Shown here: positions 52,685 through 60,770 of the stretch, in pieces | Layout of the letters: every line of letters begins with the position of its first letter | Numbering within the stretch: the first letter of the stretch is position 1 | Origin: JAWHTC01 sp032586155 | GTDB lineage: Bacteria; Pseudomonadota; Alphaproteobacteria; Rhodobacterales; Rhodobacteraceae | NCBI RefSeq assembly: GCF_032586155.1 | Contig: NZ_JAWHTC010000004.1 | Span: forward strand, 310,001-374,000 | Reading direction: 5' to 3' | Length of the DNA: 64,000 bases | Made by a program: the position numbers and the translations under genes | Notes under the pieces: model-generated | What the model was told of the DNA's origin: nothing | Seen by the model: the letters and a program-made list of their open reading frames with translations, nothing else | Database searches by the model: none

Positions 52685-52852
52685 GCTTGTCCTCGACCGA
52701 TCGGGCCCCAGGGTTACGGGGCGTCATGTTCTTTTCTCGCCTATATAGGGCAAGGCGAGGGTGCTGAAAAGCGCGTTCATGTGACGGGAATGTGGGGGCG
52801 AATTGCGCGGATTGCGAGGGGAAAAGCGGATCACAGGTTTCACGGCAAGGAA

Positions 52853-52944
52853 AAGGCCTTTCGAAAGGCCTTGCTTAAGCGAATTCGAATTCGCTTGTGA
52901 AGCGGCTTCGAAGCCGCTTGGGCCAAGCCGTTTCGAAACGGCTT
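52853..52944. repeat. Array of four 20-bp palindromes, AAG-N4-TTCGAA-N4-CTT
   Basis: Four perfect palindromes at 52853-52872, 52877-52896, 52900-52919 and 52925-52944, with spacers of 4, 3 and 5 bases. Every copy has the form AAG-N4-TTCGAA-N4-CTT; the N4 blocks differ (GCCT, CGAA, CGGC, CCGT) and each is exactly complemented in the other arm. It lies just past the stop of the PAS-LuxR gene and about 170 bp upstream of accB, both on the minus strand. Read on the minus strand, the last hairpin is followed by TTCC within a T-rich stretch. Conserved pairing with changing sequence points to hairpins in RNA or single-stranded DNA. Confidence 0.85.
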
Positions 52945-52952
52945 GCGGCACT

Positions 52953-53495
52953 TTAAAGTGGCATGCCGGTCAGCTTGGCCACCAGTTCAGGCAGTTTGCG
53001 GGCGCCGAACTTTTCCAGAAGGCGGGCGCGGTAAACTTCGATCGTGCGGTAGGAGAGGTCCAGTTCGCGGCCGATTTCCTTGGAGGTGAGGCCACGGGCG
53101 GTGAACATGGCCACGTCGCGTTCACGCGGGGTCAGAGCCACGACCGGGCGTTCTTCGGAAAGGTCTGCAAACGACCAGGTGCCAAGGGCAAAGGGTTCGT
53201 CCGGGGTGATCGATTGGCCGCGCACCCGGCACCAGAACAGCGTGCCATCGCCGCGACGCATGATGCGTTCGTCTGAATAGCAGCCGGTTTCCTGCATTGC
53301 CGCCAACCCGCGCGCGCCGATTTTCTCGTAATCGTCCTGCGAAGGGTAGAGCGCGGCGATTCCGGTGTTGGTGAAGTCGTCAGGGGTGCCTTGAAAAATT
53401 GCTGCGAATTGCAGGTTGCAGCGTCGGATAACGCGGTTTTCCAGCAGTGCCAGACCGATAGGGGCGTGATCGAAGACGGTTTCCGAGAGGCTCAT
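52953..53495 (-). CDS. PAS-domain LuxR-type transcriptional regulator
   Basis: 180-aa regulator. A PAS sensor domain (about residues 8-110: DHAPIGLALLENRVIRRCN, GDGTLFWCRVRGQSI) is joined to a C-terminal LuxR/FixJ-type helix-turn-helix (LTPRERDVAMFTARGLTSKEI and LSYRTIEVYRARLLEKFGA). No receiver or autoinducer domain. The ATG at 53495 (MSLSETVFDH) is chosen; the frame upstream is Pro/Arg-rich and unlikely. It is divergent from the acyl-CoA synthetase operon across 115 bp, which it may regulate. The ligand is unknown. Confidence 0.88.
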   Translation of the reverse strand: MSLSETVFDHAPIGLALLENRVIRRCNLQFAAIFQGTPDDFTNTGIAALYPSQDDYEKIGARGLAAMQETGCYSDERIMRRGDGTLFWCRVRGQSITPDEPFALGTWSFADLSEERPVVALTPRERDVAMFTARGLTSKEIGRELDLSYRTIEVYRARLLEKFGARKLPELVAKLTGMPL

Positions 53496-53610
53496 AGGGG
53501 TTAGTTTCTGCTCTTTGTTGGACGCTGCCAAGGGGGGGAGCGTATTTTTGCGTAATTGCTGACGTGGGCGTCTAGTGGTTGGATGAGCGGGCAATGAGGG
53601 GAGAGAGCCC

Positions 53611-55134
53611 ATGAATATCGCGCTTTGGCTGGAACGGATCGCACAGGTGCAGGGGCAGCGCCCGGCGCTTTTCTCGGGTACCGAAATGGTGGCGGATTAT
53701 TTCGGGTTCTATCGCCGGGCGATGCAGGTGGCCGGGTGGCTGCAGGCACGGGGTGTCGCGCCGGGCGACCGGGTGGCGATCTTCATGAAGAACGTTCCGG
53801 ACTACCTGATCGTGGAATATGGTATCTGGCTGGCCGGCGCCGTAGCGGTGCCGATCAATGCCAAGCTGCATGGACGCGAGGCGGCTTGGATCATCGAGAA
53901 TGCCGAGGCCGGTTTGAGTTTTGCTTCGCCGGGGCTAAGTGAGGCCTTGCGCGAGGCCGGAGTTGAAGAGGTGATTTGTCAGTCCTCGCCAGAATTTTTC
54001 GCCGTTTTTGAAGCAGAGCCATTGGACAAACCGGTCGCGCGCGATGCGCATGATTTGGCCTGGCTGTTCTATACCAGCGGCACGACGGGGCGGCCCAAGG
54101 GGGTGAAGATCACCCACGGGATGCTGCGCGCGATGGCGCTCAGCTATTTTGTCGATGTGGACCAGGTGACCGGAGAGGATGCGGCGCTTTATGCCGCGCC
54201 GATGAGCCACGGGGCGGGGATTTACAGTTTCATGCATGTGCTGACGGGGGCGCGGCATGTCTGCCCGCCTTCGGGCGGGTTCGACGAAGCGGAAATCTTT
54301 GATCTGGCGCGGCATTTCGGGCGGGTGCACATGTTTGCGGCACCCACCATGGTGAAGCGTATGGTGGACGTGGCCAAGGCGACCGGTGAAAGCGGCGAGG
54401 GACTGCGCACCATCGTCTTTGGCGGCGGGCCGATGTACGTGGCCGATATTGTCGAGGCGGTGGATCATTTTGGCCCGATCTTTGTGCAGATTTACGGGCA
54501 GGGGGAATGTCCGATGGCGATTTCGGCGCTGAGCCGCGCCGAGGTGAGTGATCGCGAACATCCCCGCTGGCGCGAGCGGCTCGGCTCGGTCGGTCGGGCG
54601 CAGTCAGTGGTCGAGGTGATGATTGGCGATGACAAGGGCCAGCCGGTGGGGCCGGACGAACCCGGAGAGATCATGGTGCGCGGCGACGCTGTGATGCCCG
54701 GCTATTGGCGCAATGACGCCGCCACCGAAAAGACCGTCGTGGACGGGTGGCTGTGGACCGGGGATGTGGGCAGCATGGATGCGGATGGCTATGTGACCAT
54801 GCGGGACCGGTCCAAGGACATGATCATTTCGGGCGGAACGAATATCTATCCGCGCGAGGTGGAGGAGATCTTGCTGGAACATCCCAGCGTGGCCGAAGCT
54901 TCGGTTGTCGGGCGGCCGCATCCCGAGTGGGGCGAGGACGTCGTGGCCTTTGTGGTGCTGGCAGAAGGGGCGGACCTGGATGAGGGTGCATTGGGGCAGC
55001 ATTGCCTGGACAATATCGCCCGGTTCAAGCGGCCCAAGAGCTATTACACGCTGACCGATCTGCCCAAGAACAACTATGGCAAGGTGCTGAAAACCGAGCT
55101 GCGCAAGGCGTTGGAGGAGATGGAAAATGACTGA
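53611..55134 (+). CDS. Acyl-CoA synthetase (AMP-forming)
   Basis: 507-aa ANL-superfamily enzyme that activates a carboxylic acid to its CoA ester. Motifs: P-loop YTSGTTGRPKGV (about residues 154-165), QIYGQGECPM near 291-300, GWLWTGDVGSMDADGYV, RSKDMIISGGTNIYPREVEE, and the catalytic Lys in PKNNYGKVLK. Substrate not assignable; medium or short-chain acids or 3-hydroxy/acetoacetate are possible, given the hydroxybutyrate dehydrogenase it overlaps by eight bases. Confidence 0.9.
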   Translation: MNIALWLERIAQVQGQRPALFSGTEMVADYFGFYRRAMQVAGWLQARGVAPGDRVAIFMKNVPDYLIVEYGIWLAGAVAVPINAKLHGREAAWIIENAEAGLSFASPGLSEALREAGVEEVICQSSPEFFAVFEAEPLDKPVARDAHDLAWLFYTSGTTGRPKGVKITHGMLRAMALSYFVDVDQVTGEDAALYAAPMSHGAGIYSFMHVLTGARHVCPPSGGFDEAEIFDLARHFGRVHMFAAPTMVKRMVDVAKATGESGEGLRTIVFGGGPMYVADIVEAVDHFGPIFVQIYGQGECPMAISALSRAEVSDREHPRWRERLGSVGRAQSVVEVMIGDDKGQPVGPDEPGEIMVRGDAVMPGYWRNDAATEKTVVDGWLWTGDVGSMDADGYVTMRDRSKDMIISGGTNIYPREVEEILLEHPSVAEASVVGRPHPEWGEDVVAFVVLAEGADLDEGALGQHCLDNIARFKRPKSYYTLTDLPKNNYGKVLKTELRKALEEMEND

Positions 55135-55930
55135 TTTGAAAGGGAAATGCGCGCTGATCACCGGGTCGGTGCAGGGGATCGGGCTTGCCGTGGCCGAGGC
55201 GATGGCCGAAGCCGGGGCGCGGATCGCGGTGCATGGGCTGGCCACGCAGGACGAAGCCGCCGCGGTCTGTGCGGGGTTACTGCAAAAGGGCGCGGAAGCG
55301 GCGGAGTTCTTTGACGCCGATATGCGCGATCCGGACCAGATCGAGACGATGCTGGCAGCGGTCACGGCATGGGGGCCGGTGGATATTCTGGTCAACAACG
55401 CCGGTATTCAGCGCACGGCAGCGCTGGAGGATGTTAACCGCGAGATATGGGACAGTATCATCGCGGTGAACCTGTCGGCCGCCTATCACACGATGCATGG
55501 GATCATGCCGGGTATGGCCGAGCGCGGCTTTGGCCGGGTGGTGAATATCGCATCCGTGCACGGGATCGTGGCGAGCAAGAACAAGCTGCCCTATGTGGCG
55601 TCGAAATTCGGGCTGGTGGGGATGAGCAAAGTGGCGGCGCTGGAATATGCCGATGCGGGGTCGAAATCATCGGGCGGGGTGACGGTGAATTGTATCGCAC
55701 CGGGGTGGACCGAGACGGCGATCATCACGCCACAAGTGGCTGAGCGGGCTGAGAAGTTCGGCGGCGACCGCGACAAGGGGATTGCAGATCTGCTGAGTGA
55801 GAAACAGCCCAGCAAACGGACCAGCGATCCAAGCGAGATCGGCGCGCTGGCGTTGTGGCTGTGCGCTCGGCAAGCCCACAATATCACCGGGACGGTGATC
55901 CCGGTCGATGGGGGGTGGACCGCGCAGTAA
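55127..55930 (+). CDS. 3-hydroxybutyrate dehydrogenase-type SDR
   Basis: 267-aa classical SDR. NAD motif TGSVQGIGLAVAE (about residues 13-25), NNAGIQ near 90, catalytic Ser in NIASVHGIVASK, and YVASKFG (YxxxK) near 157. The pattern HGIVASKNKLPYVASKFG and the C-terminal GTVIPVDGGWTAQ match 3-hydroxybutyrate dehydrogenases, which convert hydroxybutyrate to acetoacetate, a step in polyhydroxybutyrate use. Translationally coupled to the acyl-CoA synthetase. A closely related SDR substrate cannot be excluded. Confidence 0.88.
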   Translation: MTDLKGKCALITGSVQGIGLAVAEAMAEAGARIAVHGLATQDEAAAVCAGLLQKGAEAAEFFDADMRDPDQIETMLAAVTAWGPVDILVNNAGIQRTAALEDVNREIWDSIIAVNLSAAYHTMHGIMPGMAERGFGRVVNIASVHGIVASKNKLPYVASKFGLVGMSKVAALEYADAGSKSSGGVTVNCIAPGWTETAIITPQVAERAEKFGGDRDKGIADLLSEKQPSKRTSDPSEIGALALWLCARQAHNITGTVIPVDGGWTAQ

Positions 55931-56006
55931 GGGGTTTGCCGCCGCGTGGCAGGGTCGGTGGGATCCGGGCCGACCGCGCGACAGCGGGTTGCGGGCGGAA
56001 CTCGCC

Positions 56007-56381
56007 TTAGCGGCCCTCCTGCTCCTTGAGACCCTTTTGCTCCTGTACATCGGCCAGCTCCTGTTGCAGGCGCAATTCGTGCAACAGCACGGCGGTCATC
56101 GGCTTGCTCAGGGAGAGCGCGGCAGAATTGCGCGAAGGTGGCTGGGCCTGTTTGGTGTTGACCGGGCGGCGGGCCTCGGAACTGAGGCGCGATTTCTGCG
56201 CCGCTTGCGCCTGGGTCACGGCGCGCGCGGTTTCAACCGGGGCGGCGGGTTGAGCCGAGGTGACGCCGGATTGCAGCGCCTGCGCCTTGCCTGCGCCGGA
56301 CCGGGTGGAAAAGCCTAGCTGTTGTGTAGAAGGCGACCCCCGCGCCAATGCGGATGCGCCTGTGGATTCGATTGGAAACAT
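56007..56381 (-). CDS. Hypothetical protein with a CtrA-like site upstream
   Basis: 124-aa protein with no recognised family. It is rich in Ala, Ser, Gln and Pro up to about residue 85, likely disordered. The last 40 residues (ALSLSKPMTAVLLHELRLQQELADVQEQKGL) are probably helical and may form a coiled coil. No signal peptide. AGGAG lies well placed before the ATG at 56381. A perfect TTAA-N7-TTAA element 58 bp upstream suggests cell-cycle (CtrA) control, as for motility or gene-transfer genes in Rhodobacteraceae. Function unknown. Confidence 0.6.
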   Translation of the reverse strand: MFPIESTGASALARGSPSTQQLGFSTRSGAGKAQALQSGVTSAQPAAPVETARAVTQAQAAQKSRLSSEARRPVNTKQAQPPSRNSAALSLSKPMTAVLLHELRLQQELADVQEQKGLKEQEGR

Positions 56382-56438
56382 CCCTAAGGCTCCTCTCACG
56401 ACGGAGCCCCCACCAAGGGTCAGATTGATGCGAAGGGA

Positions 56439-56454
56439 TTAAGGCCGGGTTAAC
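56439..56454 (-). promoter_or_regulatory. CtrA-like binding site
   Basis: TTAA-N7-TTAAC (TTAA GGCCGGG TTAA) matches the CtrA consensus of alphaproteobacteria exactly. It lies 58 bp upstream of the hypothetical gene at 56007-56381 in a GC-rich gap where such an AT-pair is unlikely by chance. Confidence 0.55.
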
Positions 56455-56530
56455 GGGCCGGGGGTGGATGGCGCGGATTTGAGGCAAACCGCGCCAATCC
56501 TTGGATTTGAGCTACCGGTCAGCCGGCGCC

Positions 56531-56806
56531 TCAGTCGCAGGGACGGGTGGTGTAGGTGCCGTCTCCGTTGGCATAGGCACATTCGCCTGTCTTCTGGTTG
56601 GTGGCGACATGCGCGCCGGCGGCGGCGCCGGCCAGTGTGGCGATGATCTTCCAGTTGGTGTTGGCGCCAAGGATGTTGGCCCCGACCAGGCCGATGGCGG
56701 CCCCGGCAGCCGCGCCGCCCAGCTGTTGCTGTTCGTAGGTGGACATGTTGCAGGCCGACAGCGCCAGGGCGCTGATGGCGGCGAGTGTGAGTGTGGATTT
56801 GCGCAT
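56531..56806 (-). CDS. Glycine-zipper lipoprotein
   Basis: 91-aa lipoprotein. Signal MRKSTLTLAAISALALSAC with lipobox ALSAC at residues 15-19. A glycine-zipper segment (LGGAAAGAAIGLVGANILG, about residues 29-47, and TLAGAAAGAHVA) is of the 17-kDa-antigen type, which spans or bends membranes. The C-terminus has CAYANGDGTYTTRPC, a likely disulfide. I take the ATG at 56806, since the longer frame has no signal. Common outer-membrane housekeeping lipoprotein; exact role unknown. Confidence 0.82.
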   Translation of the reverse strand: MRKSTLTLAAISALALSACNMSTYEQQQLGGAAAGAAIGLVGANILGANTNWKIIATLAGAAAGAHVATNQKTGECAYANGDGTYTTRPCD

Positions 56807-56982
56807 GGGTCTTCTCCAAGTGATGCGGTCCAGCGGAGGATACGTGTTTGTCGGGCAATGCCCATGATATGGGTCAAAATCCGCCGAGAGCGGCGGGTTC
56901 TTGCTGGTGTAGGGGAAGACCCCGCGCGTGTGGGGCGGGGTTTCGCAGGTGGTGTGGTGCGTGCAAGCACGCACCCTACGGG

Positions 56983-58926
56983 TCACTCGCCGCGGTTGGC
57001 GATCAGGTCATCCACAACCGAGGGATCGGCCAGGGTCGAGGTGTCACCGAGGCTGTCGTGGTCGTTTTCGGCGATCTTGCGCAGGATGCGGCGCATGATC
57101 TTGCCCGAGCGGGTTTTCGGCAGGCCGGGGGCCCATTGGATATGGTCGGGCGAGGCGATCGGGCCGATTTCCTTGCGGACCCAGTTCCTGAGTTCGACCT
57201 TGAGCTCGTCGGTGTATTCCTCGCCATCCATCAGGGTGACATAGCAATAGATGCCCTGGCCCTTGATCTCGTGGGGGAAGCCGACCACGGCGGACTCGCT
57301 GACGGCCGGGTGGGCGACAAGGGCGGATTCGACCTCGGCTGTGCCCATACGGTGGCCCGAGACGTTGATCACGTCATCAACCCGGCCGGTGATCCAGTAG
57401 TCACCATCCTCATCCCGGCGGCAACCGTCACCGGCAAAATAGTAGCCTTTGTAATCCGAGAAGTAGGTTTTGACGAAACGGTCATGATCGCCGTAGACCG
57501 TGCGCATCTGGCCCGGCCAGCTGTCGGCCATGCACAAGACGCCTTCGACGCCGTTGCCGTCGATCTCGTCGCCGCTGGTGGGTTCCAGAACCACCGGTTT
57601 GACGCCGAAGAACGGCTTCATCGCGGCGCCGGGTTTGGTGGCATGCGCGCCGGGCAGCGGGGTCATCATATGGCCGCCGGTTTCGGTCTGCCACCAGGTG
57701 TCGACGATCGGGCAGGTCCCCTTGCCGACAACCTCGTTGTACCAGTTCCAGGCCTCGGGGTTGATCGGTTCGCCTACGGTTCCCAGCACCTTGAGGCTGG
57801 AAAGGTCATGCTTTTCAACAGGATCGTTGCCATGGGCCATCAGGGCGCGGATGGCGGTGGGCGCAGTGTAGAACTGGTTCACCTTGTGCTTTTCGCAGAC
57901 GGCCCAGAAGCGGCCCGAGTCCGGGTAGGTGGGCACACCTTCGAACATCAGCGTGGTCGCGCCATTGGCCAGCGGGCCATAGACGATGTAGCTGTGGCCG
58001 GTGACCCAGCCCACGTCGGCGGTGCACCAGTAGATATCGCCGTCGTGGTAATCAAAGACGTACTCATGGGTCATGGCCGCCCAGAGCAGGTAGCCGCCTG
58101 AGGTGTGCTGCACCCCTTTAGGCGCACCGGTGGAACCGGAGGTGTAGAGGATGAAAAGCGGGTCCTCGGCATTCATCGGATCGGCGGGGCAGTCGGTGGA
58201 GGCGTGGGCCATCAGGGTGTGATAGGCGAAATCACGACCGTCTTGCATCGGCACATCGGCGCCGGTGCGTTCCACCACCAGTGTTTTGGTGTCGCCGCAG
58301 ATTGCCAGTGCCTTGTCGACATTGGTCTTGAGCGGCGTGTTGCGCCCGCCGCGCGGGGCCTCGTCAGCGGTGATCACCAGCGACGCCTTGCAGCCATCGA
58401 CCCGGGCGGCCAGCGCCTCGGGGCTGAACCCGGCAAAGACGATGGAATGGATGGCACCGATCCGGGCGCAGGCCAGCATGGCATAGGCGGCTTCGGGGAT
58501 CATCGGCATGTAAAGGACAACGCGGTCACCCTTCGAAATGCCCATGTCGTTTTTCAGGACGTTGGCGAGCTTGTTCACCTGCTCGGACAATTCGAGATAG
58601 GTGATGTGCTTGGAAATGCCGGGATCGTCGCTTTCCCAGATGATCGCGGTCTGGTCGGCACGGGTGTCGAGATGGCGGTCGATGCAGTTGGCAGCGACGT
58701 TGATTTCGCCATCTTCGAACCATTTGATCGATACGTCGGGATGCGAATAGGTGACGTTCTTGATCTTGGTCGGGGTTTTGGCCCAGGTCAGGCGTTTGGC
58801 GTGTTCGGCCCAGAATGCATCGGGATCATTGATCGAGGCGGCATACATTTCATCGTATTTCGCGGCGTCGATATGGGCGTTTTTTACGAAATCGGCGGAG
58901 GGCGGGTAGGTTTTGTTTTCGCTCAT
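56983..58926 (-). CDS. acs: Acetate--CoA ligase (acetyl-CoA synthetase)
   Basis: Acs (647 aa) makes acetyl-CoA from acetate and ATP via acetyl-AMP. Family strings: YPPSADFVKNAHIDAAKYDEMY at the N-terminus, LYTSGSTGAPKGVQHTSGGYL (AMP loop, about 261-281), DTWWQTETGGHMMTPLPG, YYFAGDGCRRDEDGDYWITGRVDDVINVSGHRMGT and the C-terminal PKTRSGKIMRRILRK with the Lys acetylated in regulation. Length is normal. It lies downstream of a liv-type importer on the same strand, separated by 305 bp. Confidence 0.96.
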   Translation of the reverse strand: MSENKTYPPSADFVKNAHIDAAKYDEMYAASINDPDAFWAEHAKRLTWAKTPTKIKNVTYSHPDVSIKWFEDGEINVAANCIDRHLDTRADQTAIIWESDDPGISKHITYLELSEQVNKLANVLKNDMGISKGDRVVLYMPMIPEAAYAMLACARIGAIHSIVFAGFSPEALAARVDGCKASLVITADEAPRGGRNTPLKTNVDKALAICGDTKTLVVERTGADVPMQDGRDFAYHTLMAHASTDCPADPMNAEDPLFILYTSGSTGAPKGVQHTSGGYLLWAAMTHEYVFDYHDGDIYWCTADVGWVTGHSYIVYGPLANGATTLMFEGVPTYPDSGRFWAVCEKHKVNQFYTAPTAIRALMAHGNDPVEKHDLSSLKVLGTVGEPINPEAWNWYNEVVGKGTCPIVDTWWQTETGGHMMTPLPGAHATKPGAAMKPFFGVKPVVLEPTSGDEIDGNGVEGVLCMADSWPGQMRTVYGDHDRFVKTYFSDYKGYYFAGDGCRRDEDGDYWITGRVDDVINVSGHRMGTAEVESALVAHPAVSESAVVGFPHEIKGQGIYCYVTLMDGEEYTDELKVELRNWVRKEIGPIASPDHIQWAPGLPKTRSGKIMRRILRKIAENDHDSLGDTSTLADPSVVDDLIANRGE

Positions 58927-59231
58927 GGGGCAGCCTTGTTCACTCTGGTTTCAACGAAGAGACTAGGGCGGATCAGGCGCTGGGGAAATGGAAAAATTGA
59001 ATGCCAGCGCAGGGCGCGGTTTTCCCGGTTTGCCATATTGGGCAGAGGCCCGATCCTTAAAGCGTTTCGAGAATCATCCGAGCTTCAAGTATTTCTCGGA
59101 ACGCGCGGAACCTGTTGATGATGTGGGCGTTTCGAAGCCAACTTGTATCGAAAGTTGATTTCGAAACACTTTGGGAAAGGGGCCCGCCTTTCTGCAAGCA
59201 ACGTCGTGAGAAAGGCGGGCGATCCGGCGCG
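58927..59231. other. Intergenic region between livF and acs
   Basis: 305 bp with no supported gene. It holds a 12-bp perfect hairpin (59182-59220), listed separately. Around 59128-59167 two TTCGAA hexamers (59131-59136 and 59160-59165) flank a CAACTT-N7-AAGTTG inverted repeat (59139-59157), a layout reminiscent of the array near accB. The acs promoter on the minus strand should lie here. Confidence 0.5.
59182..59220 (-). terminator. Terminator hairpin after livF
   Basis: Perfect 12-bp stem GCCCGCCTTTCT / AGAAAGGCGGGC with a 15-base loop, twelve bases past the livF stop on the minus strand. On that strand it is followed by CCCTTTCCC, only a weak T-tract. Confidence 0.65.
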
Positions 59232-59987
59232 TTAGATTGCCAGATATTCGGCGCGAAGTTCCTCGTTTTCGAGAACTTCCGAAGCGGAGCCGTCAAAAAC
59301 GATGCCGCCAGTGTCGAGGATCACCGCGCGGTCGGCGAGTTCGAGCGCACGCACGGCGTTCTGTTCAACGATCACGGTGGTGATGCCCTGTTCCTTGATG
59401 ATGCGGAGGGTCTTTTCGATCTCGTCCACGATCACCGGGGCCAGGCCCTCGTAAGGCTCGTCGAGCAGCAGGACCTTGATGTCTCGGGCCAGGGCGCGGC
59501 CAATGGCAAGCATCTGCTGCTCACCGCCCGAAAGGGTCACGCCTTCCTGCTTGCGGCGTTCGCCGAGGCGGGGGAAGAGCTCGTAAATGCGCTCTTTTGA
59601 CCAGCCGATGGGCGGGGCAATCTGCGCCAGTTCGATGTTTTCCTCGACCGTCAGGCCGGGGATGATGCAGCGATCTTCGGGCACAAGGCCGATACCGGCC
59701 TGAGCCGCGTCGTGGCTCGACATCAGGTGCAGCGGCTTGTGGTCGAGCCAGATCTCGCCGTGGTTCACCTGCGGGTCATCCATCCGCGCGATCGAGCGCA
59801 GCGTTGTGGTCTTGCCGGCACCATTACGGCCCAGAAGCGCCAGGATCTCGCCCTCGTGCACGTTGAACGAGATGTTCTGCACGATGTAGCTTTCGCCGTA
59901 GTAGGATTGCAGCTCCCAGATCGACAGATAGGCGGGAGCGGTTTCGGCCAGATTGTGGCCCTTGGAAAAGTCGGGTTTGACGTTCAT
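59232..59987 (-). CDS. livF: Branched-chain-amino-acid-type ABC transporter ATPase LivF
   Basis: 251-aa ABC ATPase of the LivF class, one of two nucleotide-binding subunits of a HAAT-family importer. Walker A LLGRNGAGKTTTLRS (about residues 52-66), signature TLSGGEQQMLAIGRAL, Walker B VLLLDEPYEGLAP, then H-loop VEQN. The N-terminal 20 residues (MNVKPDFSKGHNLAETAPAY) are an extra extension. It lies 14 bp after livG. The substrate is set by the binding protein at 63128 and cannot be named from sequence. Confidence 0.92.
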   Translation of the reverse strand: MNVKPDFSKGHNLAETAPAYLSIWELQSYYGESYIVQNISFNVHEGEILALLGRNGAGKTTTLRSIARMDDPQVNHGEIWLDHKPLHLMSSHDAAQAGIGLVPEDRCIIPGLTVEENIELAQIAPPIGWSKERIYELFPRLGERRKQEGVTLSGGEQQMLAIGRALARDIKVLLLDEPYEGLAPVIVDEIEKTLRIIKEQGITTVIVEQNAVRALELADRAVILDTGGIVFDGSASEVLENEELRAEYLAI

Positions 59988-60001
59988 CGCAAAGCCCCTC
60001 C

Positions 60002-60757
60002 TTACGCGGCTTCGCCGAGATACGCTTCGCGCACCTTCGGGTTGCCCTTGATGTTTTCGGGATCGTCTTCGACCAGCGGTGTACCCTGGGCCAGAACCGT
60101 GATCCGGTCGGCCAAGGAGAACACCACGTGCATGTCGTGTTCGATGATCGCGATGGTGATGTCACGTTCGTCCTTGATCTGTTTGAGGAGGTCGATCGTG
60201 TTGTTGGTGTCGGCCCGCGCCATACCTGCCGTCGGCTCGTCAAGGAGCAGAAGGCGGGGATCCTGGCTGAGGCACATCGCGATTTCGAGACGGCGTTTGT
60301 TGCCGCGCGACATCGAGGCGGAATGGTCGTCCTTCTGGTCGGCCATACCCATCTCTTCCAGCATCTGCTCGGCTTTGTCGACGATGTCCTTCTCGCGCAT
60401 CATGCTTTCGATGGCATGCATGCGGAAGGCGCCGTCGCGTTTGGCAAAGCAGGCGATCATCATGTTTTCCAGAACCGTCAGGTCACCGAAGATTTCGGGC
60501 GTCTGGAACACGCGGGAAATGCCCATCTGATTGATCTCGTAAGGGGTGCGGCCCAGCACCGACTGACCGTCGAACATGACGGAGCCGGTATCGGGGATCA
60601 GCTTGCCCACGAAACAGTTCAGAAGGGTGGATTTACCGGCGCCGTTCGGACCGATGATCGCGTGGCAGGCGTTTTCCTGCACGCTGAGGTTCACGTCGCC
60701 CAGGGCCTGGAGACCGCCGAAGCGCTTGTTGACGTTCTTGACTTCAAGAATACCCAT
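60002..60757 (-). CDS. livG: Branched-chain-amino-acid-type ABC transporter ATPase LivG
   Basis: 251-aa ABC ATPase of the LivG class. Walker A IIGPNGAGKSTLLNCF (about residues 35-50). The signature reads MSRGNKRRLEIAMCLSQDPR, with SRGN replacing the usual SGGQ, a change seen in some LivG-like proteins. Walker B LLLLDEPTAGMAR follows, and H-loop IEHDMHVVFSLADRI. The C-terminus is typical (GNPKVREAYLGE). It lies 13 bp after livM and is co-transcribed with it. Confidence 0.92.
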   Translation of the reverse strand: MGILEVKNVNKRFGGLQALGDVNLSVQENACHAIIGPNGAGKSTLLNCFVGKLIPDTGSVMFDGQSVLGRTPYEINQMGISRVFQTPEIFGDLTVLENMMIACFAKRDGAFRMHAIESMMREKDIVDKAEQMLEEMGMADQKDDHSASMSRGNKRRLEIAMCLSQDPRLLLLDEPTAGMARADTNNTIDLLKQIKDERDITIAIIEHDMHVVFSLADRITVLAQGTPLVEDDPENIKGNPKVREAYLGEAA

Positions 60758-60770
60758 CTTTCACGTCTCC

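Noticed and set aside
51086..52900. 604-aa open frame on the plus strand over accC and accB
   Set aside because: It is antisense to accC and accB with intact motifs, low-complexity at its end, and lacks a ribosome binding site.
52853..52944. Palindrome array as a CRISPR
   Set aside because: Repeats are palindromic with changing arms, spacers are only 3-5 bp and no cas genes are present.
52949..52960. CACTTTAAAGTG as a fifth member of the palindrome array
   Set aside because: It is only 12 bp, lacks the TTCGAA core and AAG/CTT ends, and overlaps the stop region of the LuxR-type gene.
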